Assembly (NCBI RefSeq): GCF_030824435.1
Contig: NZ_JAVBXS010000048.1
Span: 1 to 48,051 of the forward strand
Length of the DNA stretch: 48,051 bases
Reading direction: 5' to 3'
Origin: Rheinheimera sp.
Lineage (GTDB): Bacteria > Pseudomonadota > Gammaproteobacteria > Enterobacterales > Alteromonadaceae
The position numbers were made by a program, and so were the translations under genes. The notes under the pieces are model-generated. The model saw nothing but the letters and a program-made list of their open reading frames with translations. It was not told the origin of the DNA and did no database searches. Below, piece by piece: positions 18,314 through 26,878 of the stretch (within the stretch, counting starts at the first letter, position 1; every line of letters starts with the position of its first letter).

Positions 18314-18706
18314 TTAATCCGGCCAGCGCGAATAAAACACGTCTTGCAGCTTTGTTGTTTCACCGTTTTGATAAGTTACTTCAAGATCAAGTTGCCACAA
18401 CATCCGCGGTTCAGTGCAGGCGCCTAACATCAGTTCAGCCTGCCATTGTTGCTGCTTTAACTGAAACCGCAACGGTATTTCGCCCATATACATGGTTTTG
18501 CCGCGAATGACGCCTTTAACTGCCAAAACCGCCTCTTTGCCGGTATCTAGTTTGAGCAACAAGGGCGTTTCTACCGGCATATCACCAGGCAGATAAGTCA
18601 GGTTAAATGTTTTGAGTTGCACCTGACGTGCAACTGCTGTTTTGACGTTTTCTTGGGGTGTGCATCCAACTAACATCAGCAAAACACAACCAAATACACT
18701 TTTCAT
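18314..18706 (-). CDS. Small lipoprotein, function unknown
   Basis: The product is 130 residues from the ATG at 18706 (a GTG one codon earlier is possible). A signal peptide ends in LVGC, with C15 the likely lipidation site. The mature part is about 115 residues and mostly beta-type, with alternating hydrophobics and one further cysteine (GACTEP). It ends in YSRWPD. I do not recognise a family. The gene diverges from ccoN across 289 bases; whether it shares oxygen control with the oxidase cannot be told from sequence alone. Confidence 0.65.
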   Translation of the reverse strand: MKSVFGCVLLMLVGCTPQENVKTAVARQVQLKTFNLTYLPGDMPVETPLLLKLDTGKEAVLAVKGVIRGKTMYMGEIPLRFQLKQQQWQAELMLGACTEPRMLWQLDLEVTYQNGETTKLQDVFYSRWPD

Positions 18707-18803
18707 CACAAGTTGTTTACCTCATTTATCTGCGCCTATTGTAAGGCTTCAGACACAGGACTGTGAAATTTAAGCCATTGCGCTTAAAAACTGAACAGCA
18801 ACA

Positions 18804-18817
18804 TTGTTCTACATCAT
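18804..18817. promoter_or_regulatory. FNR-like box upstream of ccoN
   Basis: TTGTTCTACATCAT matches the FNR site TTGAT-N4-ATCAA at 8 of 10 positions. It lies 178 bases upstream of the ccoN start. A TATCTT hexamer at 18836-18841 could be the -10 element of an FNR-activated promoter. An fnr homologue downstream (26054) makes such control plausible. Confidence 0.5.
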
Positions 18818-18889
18818 AAAACCGGCGAGTCCGCCTATCTTTTTGGGGGTAAAACTCGTATTATCGCGCCCAAAGATTGGCAGGCAAAA

Positions 18890-18962
18890 CAAGGTTGTGT
18901 CAGAAAAACCTTGCTAAACTATCGGTCTATTATAAGAAGGGTCACCCCCAAGGGTGTTTTTT
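18890..18962 (+). promoter_or_regulatory. Structured ccoN leader ending in a terminator-like hairpin
   Basis: Two stems lie in the leader. CAAGGTT / AACCTTG (18890-18913) has a 10-base loop. CACCC / GGGTG (18943-18956) is followed directly by T6. The second looks like a short intrinsic terminator only 33 bases before the ccoN ATG. It could be an attenuator or the end of a short upstream RNA; the stem is only 5 bp, so termination may be partial. Confidence 0.45.
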
Positions 18963-18995
18963 AATAACTAGCAAAAAACTGCAGCGGAACTCAAC

Positions 18996-20423
18996 ATGAG
19001 CCAGACCAAATCGTTAAATGTTGACTACAACTACACGGTTGTCCGCCTCTTTGCCCTCACAACAGTGTTGTGGGGTATAGTCGGCATGACAGTAGGTGTT
19101 TTATTAGCGGCGCAATTATATTGGCCAGCACTGAACTTTGATACAGCCTGGTTGACTTACAGCCGACTTCGTCCTCTTCATACCAATGCGGTAATTTTCG
19201 CTTTTGGTACCAGCGCCTTGTTCGCAACCTCTTATTACGTGGTGCAACGTACCTGTCAGGTTCGGCTTTATGCAGAAAAACTGGCGATGTTTACCTTTAT
19301 CGGCTGGCAAATTGTCATTATTGCCGCTGCTATTACCCTGCCGATGGGCATCAGCCAGAGCAAAGAATACGCCGAGCTGGAATGGCCGATTGACGTATTA
19401 ATTACTATCGTCTGGGTTTGTTACGCCATTGTGTTTTTCGGCACCATGATTAAACGTACCACCAGCCATATTTATGTAGCCAACTGGTTCTACGGCGGTT
19501 TTATTATCACTGTTGCTGCGCTGCACATTGTCAACAGCATGGTGATCCCGGTGTCTCTGACCAAATCTTATTCTATCTACGGCGGCGCAGTGGATGCCAT
19601 GGTGCAATGGTGGTATGGCCACAACGCAGTAGGCTTCCTGTTAACAGCGGGCTTCCTGGGTATGATGTATTACTTCGTACCAAAACAAGCCGGCCGTCCG
19701 GTGTATTCTTACCGTTTGTCTGTTGTGCACTTCTGGGCCTTAATCGCCTTGTACATCTGGGCCGGTTCGCACCACTTACACTACACTGCCCTGCCTGACT
19801 GGACTCAGTCTGTGGGTATGGTGATGTCAGTGATTCTGTTTGTGCCAAGCTGGGGCGGTATGATCAACGGTATCATGACCTTATCTGGTGCCTGGCATAA
19901 ACTGAAAACAGACCCTATTTTACGTTTCCTGATTGTATCGCTGTCTTTCTACGGCATGTCGACTTTCGAAGGCCCGATGATGGCAATCAAATCAGTAAAC
20001 GCGTTATCTCATTATACTGACTGGACAGTTGGTCACGTGCACTCAGGTGCTTTAGGCTGGGTTGCCATGGTGTCCATCGGTGCACTTTATCACTTAATTC
20101 CGGCCGTATTTGGTCAGGGTCGTATGTACAGCGTGAAACTGGTTAACACTCACTTCTGGTTACATACCACTGGTGTTGTACTGTACATAGTTGCTATGTG
20201 GATCAGCGGTATTATGCAGGGCATGATGTGGCGTGCAGTGAACACTGACGGCACCCTGACGTACAGTTTTGTACAGTCGTTGGAAGCTTCTTACCCGTTC
20301 TATCTGATGCGTTTTATCGGCGGTCTTTTTGTAGTCACAGGTATGCTGGTGATGGCTTACAACGTGATTAAAACAGTCCGTGCCAAAGAAGGCGTGTTAG
20401 AGCCAGTAGCAGAAGCGGCATAA
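18996..20423 (+). CDS. ccoN: cbb3-type cytochrome c oxidase subunit I CcoN
   Basis: CcoN is the catalytic heme-copper subunit of the high-affinity cbb3 oxidase in the inner membrane. The 475-residue protein has about twelve hydrophobic segments. Expected histidine motifs are visible: [13 protein letters not shown] for the low-spin heme b ligand, [10 protein letters not shown] for CuB and the cross-linked Tyr, [13 protein letters not shown] for the other CuB ligands, and [12 protein letters not shown] for the heme b3 and low-spin heme ligands. It starts the ccoNOQP operon, with only ten bases between it and ccoO. An FNR-like box and a folded leader lie upstream, in keeping with induction at low oxygen. 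Confidence 0.97.
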   Translation: MSQTKSLNVDYNYTVVRLFALTTVLWGIVGMTVGVLLAAQLYWPALNFDTAWLTYSRLRPLHTNAVIFAFGTSALFATSYYVVQRTCQVRLYAEKLAMFTFIGWQIVIIAAAITLPMGISQSKEYAELEWPIDVLITIVWVCYAIVFFGTMIKRTTSHIYVANWFYGGFIITVAALHIVNSMVIPVSLTKSYSIYGGAVDAMVQWWYGHNAVGFLLTAGFLGMMYYFVPKQAGRPVYSYRLSVVHFWALIALYIWAGSHHLHYTALPDWTQSVGMVMSVILFVPSWGGMINGIMTLSGAWHKLKTDPILRFLIVSLSFYGMSTFEGPMMAIKSVNALSHYTDWTVGHVHSGALGWVAMVSIGALYHLIPAVFGQGRMYSVKLVNTHFWLHTTGVVLYIVAMWISGIMQGMMWRAVNTDGTLTYSFVQSLEASYPFYLMRFIGGLFVVTGMLVMAYNVIKTVRAKEGVLEPVAEAA

Positions 20424-20433
20424 GGAGCTTATC

Positions 20434-21042
20434 GTGTCTAAGAATTACCATGAAAAAATCGAAAAAAGCGCTGGCTGGCTGGCTATTTTAACTGTGGTAG
20501 CCATCAGCTTTGGTACCCTGGTTGAAATTACCCCTTTGATGTTTATCAAAGAAACCACTGAGCCTGTTGATGGTTTAAAACCCTATACTGCGCTGCAAAT
20601 GGAAGGCCGCGATATTTTTATCCGTGAAGGTTGTACCAATTGCCACAGCCAGATGATCCGTCCATTCCGTCATGAAGTTGAACGTTATGGTCACTATTCT
20701 GTTGCCGGTGAGAGCATCTGGGAACATCCATTCCTGTGGGGTTCTAAACGTACTGGTCCTGATTTGGCCCGTGTTGGTGGTCGTTACAGCGATGACTGGC
20801 ACTATGCTCACTTAATGGATCCACGTTCTGTTGTGCCACAGTCAAATATGCCTGGTTACCCATGGCTGGATGAAAACGTGCTGGATGGCAAACTGACGGC
20901 GAAAAAGCTGGAGACTTTCCGCTCTTTTGGCGTGCCTTACACTGATGAAGATATCGCCGGTGCCGAAGCCGCTGTAAAAGGCAAAAAAGAAATTGAAGCC
21001 CTGATTGCGTATCTGCAATCACTCGGCACAGCGTTGAAGTAA
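20434..21042 (+). CDS. ccoO: cbb3 oxidase subunit II CcoO (monoheme cytochrome c)
   Basis: CcoO passes electrons to CcoN. It has 202 residues, an N-terminal membrane anchor (about 14-36) and a single heme c motif GCTNCHSQ, with C67, C70 and H71. The methionine axial ligand is probably in [27 protein letters not shown] is a strong family signature. Translation starts after GGAG ten bases past the ccoN stop. It is followed after five bases by ccoQ. Confidence 0.97.
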   Translation: MSKNYHEKIEKSAGWLAILTVVAISFGTLVEITPLMFIKETTEPVDGLKPYTALQMEGRDIFIREGCTNCHSQMIRPFRHEVERYGHYSVAGESIWEHPFLWGSKRTGPDLARVGGRYSDDWHYAHLMDPRSVVPQSNMPGYPWLDENVLDGKLTAKKLETFRSFGVPYTDEDIAGAEAAVKGKKEIEALIAYLQSLGTALK

Positions 21043-21047
21043 TCCCT

Positions 21048-21227
21048 ATGGACTACGCAACGATTCACAGCTTTTATACCGTGATTATTTTGGTGGCTTT
21101 TGTTGGACTTCTGGTTTGGGTTTTTCTGATTAAACGCAAACCAGATTTTGACGACGCAGCAAATGCAATCTTTGCTGACGAACAAAAGCCACAACAAAAA
21201 CAACAACAGGAGTCGGATCATGAGTAG
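21048..21227 (+). CDS. ccoQ: cbb3 oxidase small subunit CcoQ
   Basis: This 59-residue protein starts MDYATIHSFYTV and has one membrane span (about 11-28), then a basic KRKPDF turn and a Gln/Glu-rich tail. Position, size and the aromatic/basic pattern after the helix fit CcoQ, which stabilises the oxidase. The last eight bases overlap the start of ccoP. It is easy to miss because of its size. Confidence 0.85.
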   Translation: MDYATIHSFYTVIILVAFVGLLVWVFLIKRKPDFDDAANAIFADEQKPQQKQQQESDHE

Positions 21228-22194
21228 CTTTTGGAGTGCTTGGATCACAATCTTAACGATCGCATGTATCGTGTTATGTACTGTGTTATTAACATGGAAC
21301 TTAAAAAACCATGTAGGTGTGGACGAAGGCAAAACCACAGGTCATGAGTTTGATGGTATTGAGGAAATTAATAATCCACTGCCAAAGTGGTGGACCATTA
21401 TGTTCTACGCCACCATCGTCTGGTCAGTGTTTTATTTTGCAGCTTACCCTGGCCTCGGTAACTGGCAAGGCCTGCTTGGCTGGACCAGCTCAAATCAGGG
21501 CATCAAATCTTTAGCAGAATCAAAAGCCGCCATTGAAGCACAAAAAGCTGCCGGTACCCCGTCACAGCTGGATCGTGAATATATGAAAGCCGACGAAACT
21601 TTTGCCAAAGAGTTTGCCAAATACACCAGCCGTCCTATTGATGAGCTGGCGTATGACACCCAGGCCCTGAAAGTAGGTCAACGTTTGTTCCTGCAAAACT
21701 GTGCCCAGTGTCATGGCTCTGATGCCCGTGGCCAACGTGGTTTCCCAAATCTGACTGACAATGATTGGCTGTATGGCGGTACTGTCGACAAGATCAAAGA
21801 AACCCTGATGTACGGCCGTAAAGCAGCAATGCCAGCCTGGGGTGATGCTTTAGGCGAACAAGGCGTTAAAGAAATGACCGCTTATGTGCTGAGTTTGTCA
21901 GGCCGTAAAGTCAACGACAAAGACGCAGCTGCAGGTAAAGCCAAGTTTGGTATGTGTGCAGCCTGTCACGGTGCAGACGGTAAAGGCAGTCTGGCACATA
22001 ACCTGCCATTTGGCGCGCCGAACCTGACCGACAATACCTGGTTATACGGTGGTTCAGCCGGTTCTATCGAAACCTCGTTAAATAAAGGCCGTAACGGTGT
22101 AATGCCAGCCTTTAAAGACACTTTAGGTGAAGATAAAATCCACGTGATTGCCGCTTACGTATACCGGTTATCCCGTCCGGACGACACTAAATAA
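21220..22194 (+). CDS. ccoP: cbb3 oxidase subunit III CcoP (diheme cytochrome c)
   Basis: CcoP receives electrons from soluble cytochromes and delivers them to CcoO. The ATG at 21220 is preceded by CAGGAG and overlaps ccoQ; it gives 324 residues. Two membrane spans lie in the N-terminal part (about 6-26 and 57-75). Two cytochrome c domains follow, with CAQCHGSDARG and CAACHGADGKG, each with a downstream AMPAW or VMPAF methionine ligand. The N-terminal PLPKWWTIMFYATI is a strong CcoP signature. A hairpin follows before fixH. Confidence 0.96.
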   Translation: MSSFWSAWITILTIACIVLCTVLLTWNLKNHVGVDEGKTTGHEFDGIEEINNPLPKWWTIMFYATIVWSVFYFAAYPGLGNWQGLLGWTSSNQGIKSLAESKAAIEAQKAAGTPSQLDREYMKADETFAKEFAKYTSRPIDELAYDTQALKVGQRLFLQNCAQCHGSDARGQRGFPNLTDNDWLYGGTVDKIKETLMYGRKAAMPAWGDALGEQGVKEMTAYVLSLSGRKVNDKDAAAGKAKFGMCAACHGADGKGSLAHNLPFGAPNLTDNTWLYGGSAGSIETSLNKGRNGVMPAFKDTLGEDKIHVIAAYVYRLSRPDDTK

Positions 22195-22227
22195 TCAGTT
22201 GTCGTTGATAAAGCGTTAAACCGCTGC

Positions 22228-22253
22228 AATAAGCCCCGCTCTCGGGGCTTATT
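22228..22253 (+). terminator. Hairpin between ccoP and fixH
   Basis: An 11-bp perfect stem (AATAAGCCCCG / CGGGGCTTATT) with a 4-base loop lies 33 bases past the ccoP stop. The following sequence GTTATGC is only weakly T-rich, so some read-through into the assembly genes is expected. Confidence 0.65.
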
Positions 22254-22275
22254 GTTATGCAGCAGAGGAACACAG

Positions 22276-22755
22276 ATGTTGATCAAACCCTGGTACAAAC
22301 AATTCTGGCCATGGGCTTTAATAGCCCTGCCGGTGCTGACCATGTTTAAAGCCGCCCACACCATCTATATCATGAATCAGCAAAAACCCGATTTGGTGGT
22401 GGATGACTATTACGCCGAAGGTAAAGCCATTAATATGAATCTGGCCAAGTACCGAGAAGCGGCGCTGCGCAACCTGCAAGCCAATATTCTGTTGGCCGCC
22501 GATAAAGCCGTGGTGCGTTTTGCCAGTAAGCCGGAGCTTGGCGATACACTGGAACTGCAATTTGTGCATAACACTGTGGCCGCTAAAGATTTTGTGGTGA
22601 AGGCTGAGCGCAGCGGCGAAAATTTATATATCACACAGTTGCCAACAACTTTAAGCGGTAAATGGAATTTGGTGGTGACAGACAACAGCCAGCAATGGAA
22701 ACTGCGCGCCGAACTGACATTACCCCATCAGGGTGAAATCAAGCTGACGTATTGA
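22276..22755 (+). CDS. fixH: FixH/CcoH-like cbb3 assembly protein
   Basis: FixH-family proteins help cbb3 oxidase maturation, probably with the copper ATPase. Starting at 22276 after AGAGGAAC, the product is 159 residues with an N-terminal membrane span (about 8-30) and a periplasmic beta domain. The motif DLVVDDYYAEGKAIN after the span is characteristic of the family. The stop is one base from the ccoI start, so the pair is probably co-translated. A longer start at 22252 lies inside the preceding hairpin and is less likely. Confidence 0.85.
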   Translation: MLIKPWYKQFWPWALIALPVLTMFKAAHTIYIMNQQKPDLVVDDYYAEGKAINMNLAKYREAALRNLQANILLAADKAVVRFASKPELGDTLELQFVHNTVAAKDFVVKAERSGENLYITQLPTTLSGKWNLVVTDNSQQWKLRAELTLPHQGEIKLTY

Positions 22756-22756
22756 T

Positions 22757-25162
22757 ATGACAAAGCCCCAGCTGCAAAACTGTTTTCATTGTAATGAGCC
22801 GGTTCCGTCTGGCAGCAACTTTAGCCAGGCATTTGACGGGCAACAACGTTTTTTTTGTTGTCCCGGTTGTGAAGCTGTGGCGCAGAACATCATTTCACAG
22901 GGGCTTGGTGACTACTACCGTTTTCGTACCGCCCCTGCCAGCAAAGCCAGTCCATTGCCGGAAAAACTGCAACAGCAACTGCAAAGTTATGACAATGCCG
23001 ATGTGCTCGGCGACCTGACCACCCAGGACGGTCAATGGCAGCAGGTGGAACTGTCTATCAGTGGCATGAGCTGCGCCGCTTGTGCCTGGCTGATTGAAAA
23101 ACAACTGAAACAAGACCCGGCCGTTGCCAGTGCATCAGTGAACTCCTCAACTTCCCGTTGTGCACTGCGCTGGAACCCGGCAAAAACCCAGCTGAGTGTC
23201 TTGCTTAAAGGCATTGCCGGACTCGGTTATCAGGCCAGCCCTTTTATTGCCGATAACGAAGAGCAAAGCTACCAGCAGGAAATGCGCGCTTATTTAAAAC
23301 GCCTGGCCGTTTCCGGCATTATGTCGATGCAGGTGATGATGCTGGCTTTTGGTTTGTATTTTGGTGAATACACCGGCATAGAACAACAATACGAAGGTTA
23401 TTTACGCTGGATAAGTCTGCTACTGACGTTGCCCGTGATGTTTTTTGCCGCAGCGCCTTTTAGCCAGAGCGCCTGGCGTGCCCTTAAAGCAAAAGAGCTG
23501 AATATGGATGTGCCTATAGTGCTGGCACTGTATTACACCTTTTTAGCGTCCACTTACGCCACAATCAGCCACAGCGGCGAAGTGTATTTTGAATCCGTTT
23601 GTATGTTTGTATTTTTACTGCAACTGGGTAAATTTTTTGAATTCCGCGCCCGTAAACAAGCGCGTGACGCCACCAGTAATCTGCTGAAAGTTATGCCGGT
23701 CAGCGCCTGGTTATGGGACGGTCAACAAGCAACTGCAACTTCAGCACGGCGTTTAAATGCGGGCACGCTGATTCTGGTTAAAGCTGGTGAAACTATTCCG
23801 GCTGATGGTGTGGTGCAAAGTGGCGAAAGCAGCGCTGACGAGTCGATGCTGACAGGGGAATACAAAGCCATTGCCAAAGCGCCCGGTGATACTGTGCTCG
23901 CCGGCAGCGTGAATCATGACGGTATATTGGTGGTACAGGTGCAAAAAGCGCTGACAGAATCGCGCCTTGGTCAAATTATTTTATTGCAACAACAAACCTT
24001 GCATCAAAAACCACAACTTCTTGAAAAAACCGACAAAATTGCCCGTTTTTTTGTGCAGCGTTTATTGGTGATAGCCAGCTTCACCTTTGCTGTCTGGTAC
24101 TTTTTTATCGATGCCGACCGGGCATTTTGGGTGACTTTATCTGTATTGGTCGCCACCTGCCCTTGTGCACTCAGCCTTGCCACCCCAACAGCGATAACCT
24201 GCGCTTTAGCCAGGCTCAATCGCAAAGGCATTCTAATCAAAAACCAGCAAGTGCTGGAAGTGTTACCCAAACTCAACAGAGTGTTTTTTGATAAAACCGG
24301 CACCCTGACACAGGGCCGTTTTAGCATTCAAACATTTGTCGTCCATCAACACCACTACAGCGCTGATGAATTATGCAATCTGATTGCCAATCTGGAAGCA
24401 TATTCAGAACACCCAATCGCAAGGGCTTTTGCCACGCAGCATAGCCGGCAACTTGACCTCAAAGAGGTTCAGTTGCAGGTGGGTGCTGGTTTGTCTGCGC
24501 TTTGGCAACCACAGGCTGCAACAGCACCGCTGATGGTTAAAGTAGGCAGCGCACGCTTTTGCCAGCAAGCTCAAAGCGGTGCCCATGTGTATTGCACTAT
24601 AGAGGGTGAGCTGGTTGCATCTGTTGTGCTTTCAGACGCGTTGCGCCCTGAAACCACAACGCTGATGCAAAGCTTAAAGGCACTGGACATTCAAACCAGT
24701 ATTATTACCGGTGACAGCTCAGCTCAGGCAGAAGAAGTTGCGCAGCAGCTTGGTGTGCAGCAGCTGTGGAAATCCTGCACGCCGGAGCAGAAAGTTGAAC
24801 ATATTCAGCAGGCTGTAGCTAAAGGCGACACTGTATTGATGGTGGGTGATGGCATTAACGACAGCCCGTGTTTTCATGCTGCTCATGTGTCGGTAGCGCT
24901 TGATTCAGGCACTGATTTGTCAAAGAACCAGGCCGATGTGGTGCTGCTGCACAACGATTTATCTTTGTTGTCTGAGCTTATTGCCGGGGCAAAACTGGCA
25001 AAAAAAGTAGTGCGGCAAAATTTACTTTGGGCTGTTGGGTATAATCTGGTCATTATTCCACTGGCCGTTTGTGGTTTTGTGTCGCCTTATGTGGCGGTGA
25101 TCGGCATGTCGTTCAGTTCTTTATTGGTGGTTTCCAATTCACTCAGGTTATTAAAACAATGA
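22757..25162 (+). CDS. ccoI: Copper-translocating P-type ATPase CcoI/FixI
   Basis: This P1B ATPase exports copper towards the periplasm for loading the CuB site of cbb3 oxidase. It has 801 residues. The N-terminus has a zinc-type cluster (CFHC and CCPGC), then a heavy-metal domain with GMSCAACAW. The membrane metal site is TCPCALS. The phosphorylated Asp is in FDKTGTLT, the actuator loop is TGEY, and the hinge is GDGINDSP. These features together separate FixI-type from CopA-type ATPases. It overlaps ccoS by four bases (ATGA). Confidence 0.95.
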   Translation: MTKPQLQNCFHCNEPVPSGSNFSQAFDGQQRFFCCPGCEAVAQNIISQGLGDYYRFRTAPASKASPLPEKLQQQLQSYDNADVLGDLTTQDGQWQQVELSISGMSCAACAWLIEKQLKQDPAVASASVNSSTSRCALRWNPAKTQLSVLLKGIAGLGYQASPFIADNEEQSYQQEMRAYLKRLAVSGIMSMQVMMLAFGLYFGEYTGIEQQYEGYLRWISLLLTLPVMFFAAAPFSQSAWRALKAKELNMDVPIVLALYYTFLASTYATISHSGEVYFESVCMFVFLLQLGKFFEFRARKQARDATSNLLKVMPVSAWLWDGQQATATSARRLNAGTLILVKAGETIPADGVVQSGESSADESMLTGEYKAIAKAPGDTVLAGSVNHDGILVVQVQKALTESRLGQIILLQQQTLHQKPQLLEKTDKIARFFVQRLLVIASFTFAVWYFFIDADRAFWVTLSVLVATCPCALSLATPTAITCALARLNRKGILIKNQQVLEVLPKLNRVFFDKTGTLTQGRFSIQTFVVHQHHYSADELCNLIANLEAYSEHPIARAFATQHSRQLDLKEVQLQVGAGLSALWQPQAATAPLMVKVGSARFCQQAQSGAHVYCTIEGELVASVVLSDALRPETTTLMQSLKALDIQTSIITGDSSAQAEEVAQQLGVQQLWKSCTPEQKVEHIQQAVAKGDTVLMVGDGINDSPCFHAAHVSVALDSGTDLSKNQADVVLLHNDLSLLSELIAGAKLAKKVVRQNLLWAVGYNLVIIPLAVCGFVSPYVAVIGMSFSSLLVVSNSLRLLKQ

Positions 25163-25350
25163 GCATTATCTCAGTATTAATTCCGATTGCCGTGTTGTTT
25201 GTTATTTTGGGCCTGGCCATCTTTTTCTGGGCGGTGAAATCCAGACAGTTTGACGATTTGGATAAAGAAGCTTTTAGTATTTTGTTTGACGAAAAACAAC
25301 AGCACAAAAAGTCAGAGCCGGACAAAAAAACTGATGACAGCACCAGCTGA
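25159..25350 (+). CDS. ccoS: cbb3 oxidase maturation protein CcoS
   Basis: CcoS is a small single-span membrane protein needed for cofactor insertion into the oxidase. The start at 25159 overlaps the ccoI stop as ATGA; an upstream frame reading into ccoI is not the real start. The product is 63 residues, with a helix at about 5-25 (IPIAVLFVILGLAIFFWAV) and the family motif SRQFDDLDKEAFSIL, then a charged tail. It overlaps the next gene by 17 bases. Confidence 0.92.
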   Translation: MSIISVLIPIAVLFVILGLAIFFWAVKSRQFDDLDKEAFSILFDEKQQHKKSEPDKKTDDSTS

Positions 25351-26026
25351 ACTGCTATCCGCCCTGCTGCCTGCGTTACTGATAGGTTTTTTCGGCAGTG
25401 GTCATTGCCTGGTGATGTGTGGCGGTCTGGTCAGTGCATTACAAATGATGATGCCAAACCAAAACCCGGTAGCAAAACTCAAACTGCAACTGGCATTAAA
25501 CGCTGGCCGTATCAGCAGTTATGTACTTTTTGGCGCTCTGACCGGCTGGCTGGGGATGCAAGGTATGATGCTGGCTGGTGCCGGCAAACCTCTATTGCAG
25601 TTATTGTCGGGTCTGATGCTGGTGCTGATGGCACTTTACATCAGCAGGCTCTGGACAGGCCTGACCGCGCTGGAGAACCTTGGTAAAAAGCTGTGGCGTT
25701 ATATTCAGCCGGTTGCGGCGCGTTTATTACCACTTGATTCAACCCTAAAGGCCTTTGGTTATGGCCTGTGCTGGGGTTATCTGCCTTGTGGTCTGGTGTA
25801 TTCGGCTTTAGCGGGGTCGCTGGCCAGCGGCTCAGCTTTGCAAGGTGCAATCTGGATGCTGGGTTTTGGTCTGGGTACCTTGCCGGCGTTATTATTGGCC
25901 GGACAGGCAGCAGCCACAGTCCAACAACTAAAAAACAAAGCTGTAGTACGTTACGCAATTGCACTATTGCTTAGCCTGTACGGCTTGCAGACAATTTACC
26001 TTGCACTTCGCCGTTTAGTTTTTTAA
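25334..26026 (+). CDS. TauE/SafE-like membrane protein of the cbb3 locus
   Basis: The start at 25334 lies within the end of ccoS and gives 230 residues with six or seven hydrophobic segments. It belongs to the sulfite-exporter-like (DsbD-related) group regularly found beside ccoS. Motifs are GFFGSGHCLVMCGGL near the start and WGYLPCGLVYSAL about residue 145; the conserved Cys and His residues suggest metal or thiol chemistry. I infer a role in copper or heme supply for the oxidase; sulfite export is only a family name here. fnr follows after 27 bases. Confidence 0.8.
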   Translation: MTAPAELLSALLPALLIGFFGSGHCLVMCGGLVSALQMMMPNQNPVAKLKLQLALNAGRISSYVLFGALTGWLGMQGMMLAGAGKPLLQLLSGLMLVLMALYISRLWTGLTALENLGKKLWRYIQPVAARLLPLDSTLKAFGYGLCWGYLPCGLVYSALAGSLASGSALQGAIWMLGFGLGTLPALLLAGQAAATVQQLKNKAVVRYAIALLLSLYGLQTIYLALRRLVF

Positions 26027-26053
26027 GCTGGTTGGGTATTTTTTGGCATTAAA

Positions 26054-26785
26054 ATGGAAACCTTTGTAATGAGCACTTCGTCTATTAATTGCCAGGACTG
26101 TGGCTTTAGCCAGTTATGTTTACCCTTTTCCCTCAACGAAGCTGAACTTGATAAACTGGACGACATCATCCAGCGCAAACGCCCTTCCCACAAAGGTGAT
26201 CATTTATTTGAAGCGGGTAAACCGCTGCAGGCACTTTATGCAGTTCGTACCGGCTCTTTTAAAACCTACACCCTGACCGAACAGGGTGAAGAGCAAATCA
26301 CCGGCTTTCATCTGCCGGGCGATGTGATAGGTTTTGATGCCATCGGCACTCAGCAACACCCAAGTTATGCTCAGGCGCTGGAAACCGCCATGGTCTGTGA
26401 AATTCCGTTTCATACGCTGGAATCTTTGCTCGACCAACTGCCCAAACTGCGCCAGCAACTGATGCGGCTGATGAGCCAGGATATTTCCGGTGATCAACAA
26501 ATGATGTTGTTGTTAAACCGCAAAACCGCTGAAGAAAAGTTGGCAGCTTTTTTAACCAATCTGGCACAACGTTTTGGCAACCGTGGTTTTTCCAAAAAAG
26601 AATTCCGTTTAACCATGACCCGCGGCGAAATTGGCAATTATCTGGGTCTGACGGTCGAAACGATCAGCCGTTTGCTTGGGCGTTTTCATAAAGACGAACT
26701 GATTCATGTCGACGGTAAGCTGATTGTGATCACCAATTTTGAGGCGCTGAGTAAAGTTGCCGGCATGGCAAAAATCGCCAGTTAA
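26054..26785 (+). CDS. fnr: FNR-type oxygen-sensing regulator
   Basis: FNR carries an oxygen-labile 4Fe-4S cluster and activates or represses genes at low oxygen. Counting from 26054 (243 residues), the cluster cysteines are C13, C16, C22 and C115, the same 102-residue span between first and last as in E. coli FNR. The sensor beta-roll includes [16 protein letters not shown]. The helix-turn-helix contains [20 protein letters not shown], with E-SR as DNA-reading residues. A start at the ATG at 26069 would remove five residues and is equally possible. The gene order fnr-uspE-ttcA is that of enterics. Confidence 0.95.
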   Translation: METFVMSTSSINCQDCGFSQLCLPFSLNEAELDKLDDIIQRKRPSHKGDHLFEAGKPLQALYAVRTGSFKTYTLTEQGEEQITGFHLPGDVIGFDAIGTQQHPSYAQALETAMVCEIPFHTLESLLDQLPKLRQQLMRLMSQDISGDQQMMLLLNRKTAEEKLAAFLTNLAQRFGNRGFSKKEFRLTMTRGEIGNYLGLTVETISRLLGRFHKDELIHVDGKLIVITNFEALSKVAGMAKIAS

Positions 26786-26792
26786 GCCGCAT

Positions 26793-26806
26793 TTGATCCA
26801 GGTTAA
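26793..26806. promoter_or_regulatory. Possible FNR site before uspE
   Basis: TTGATCCAGGTTAA has a perfect left half and a 3-of-5 right half against TTGAT-N4-ATCAA. It lies 73 bases upstream of the uspE start. The match is moderate and may be chance. Confidence 0.3.
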
Positions 26807-26878
26807 GCTTTGCCTGCCAGAAAACCGATATGTTGGCTACACTTTAACCACTAGTGTAAATTCAATCGGGAGAATGAC

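Noticed and set aside
20937-21338. 133-residue minus-strand open frame opposite ccoO-ccoQ-ccoP
   Set aside because: It is antisense to three recognised oxidase genes and has low-complexity composition.
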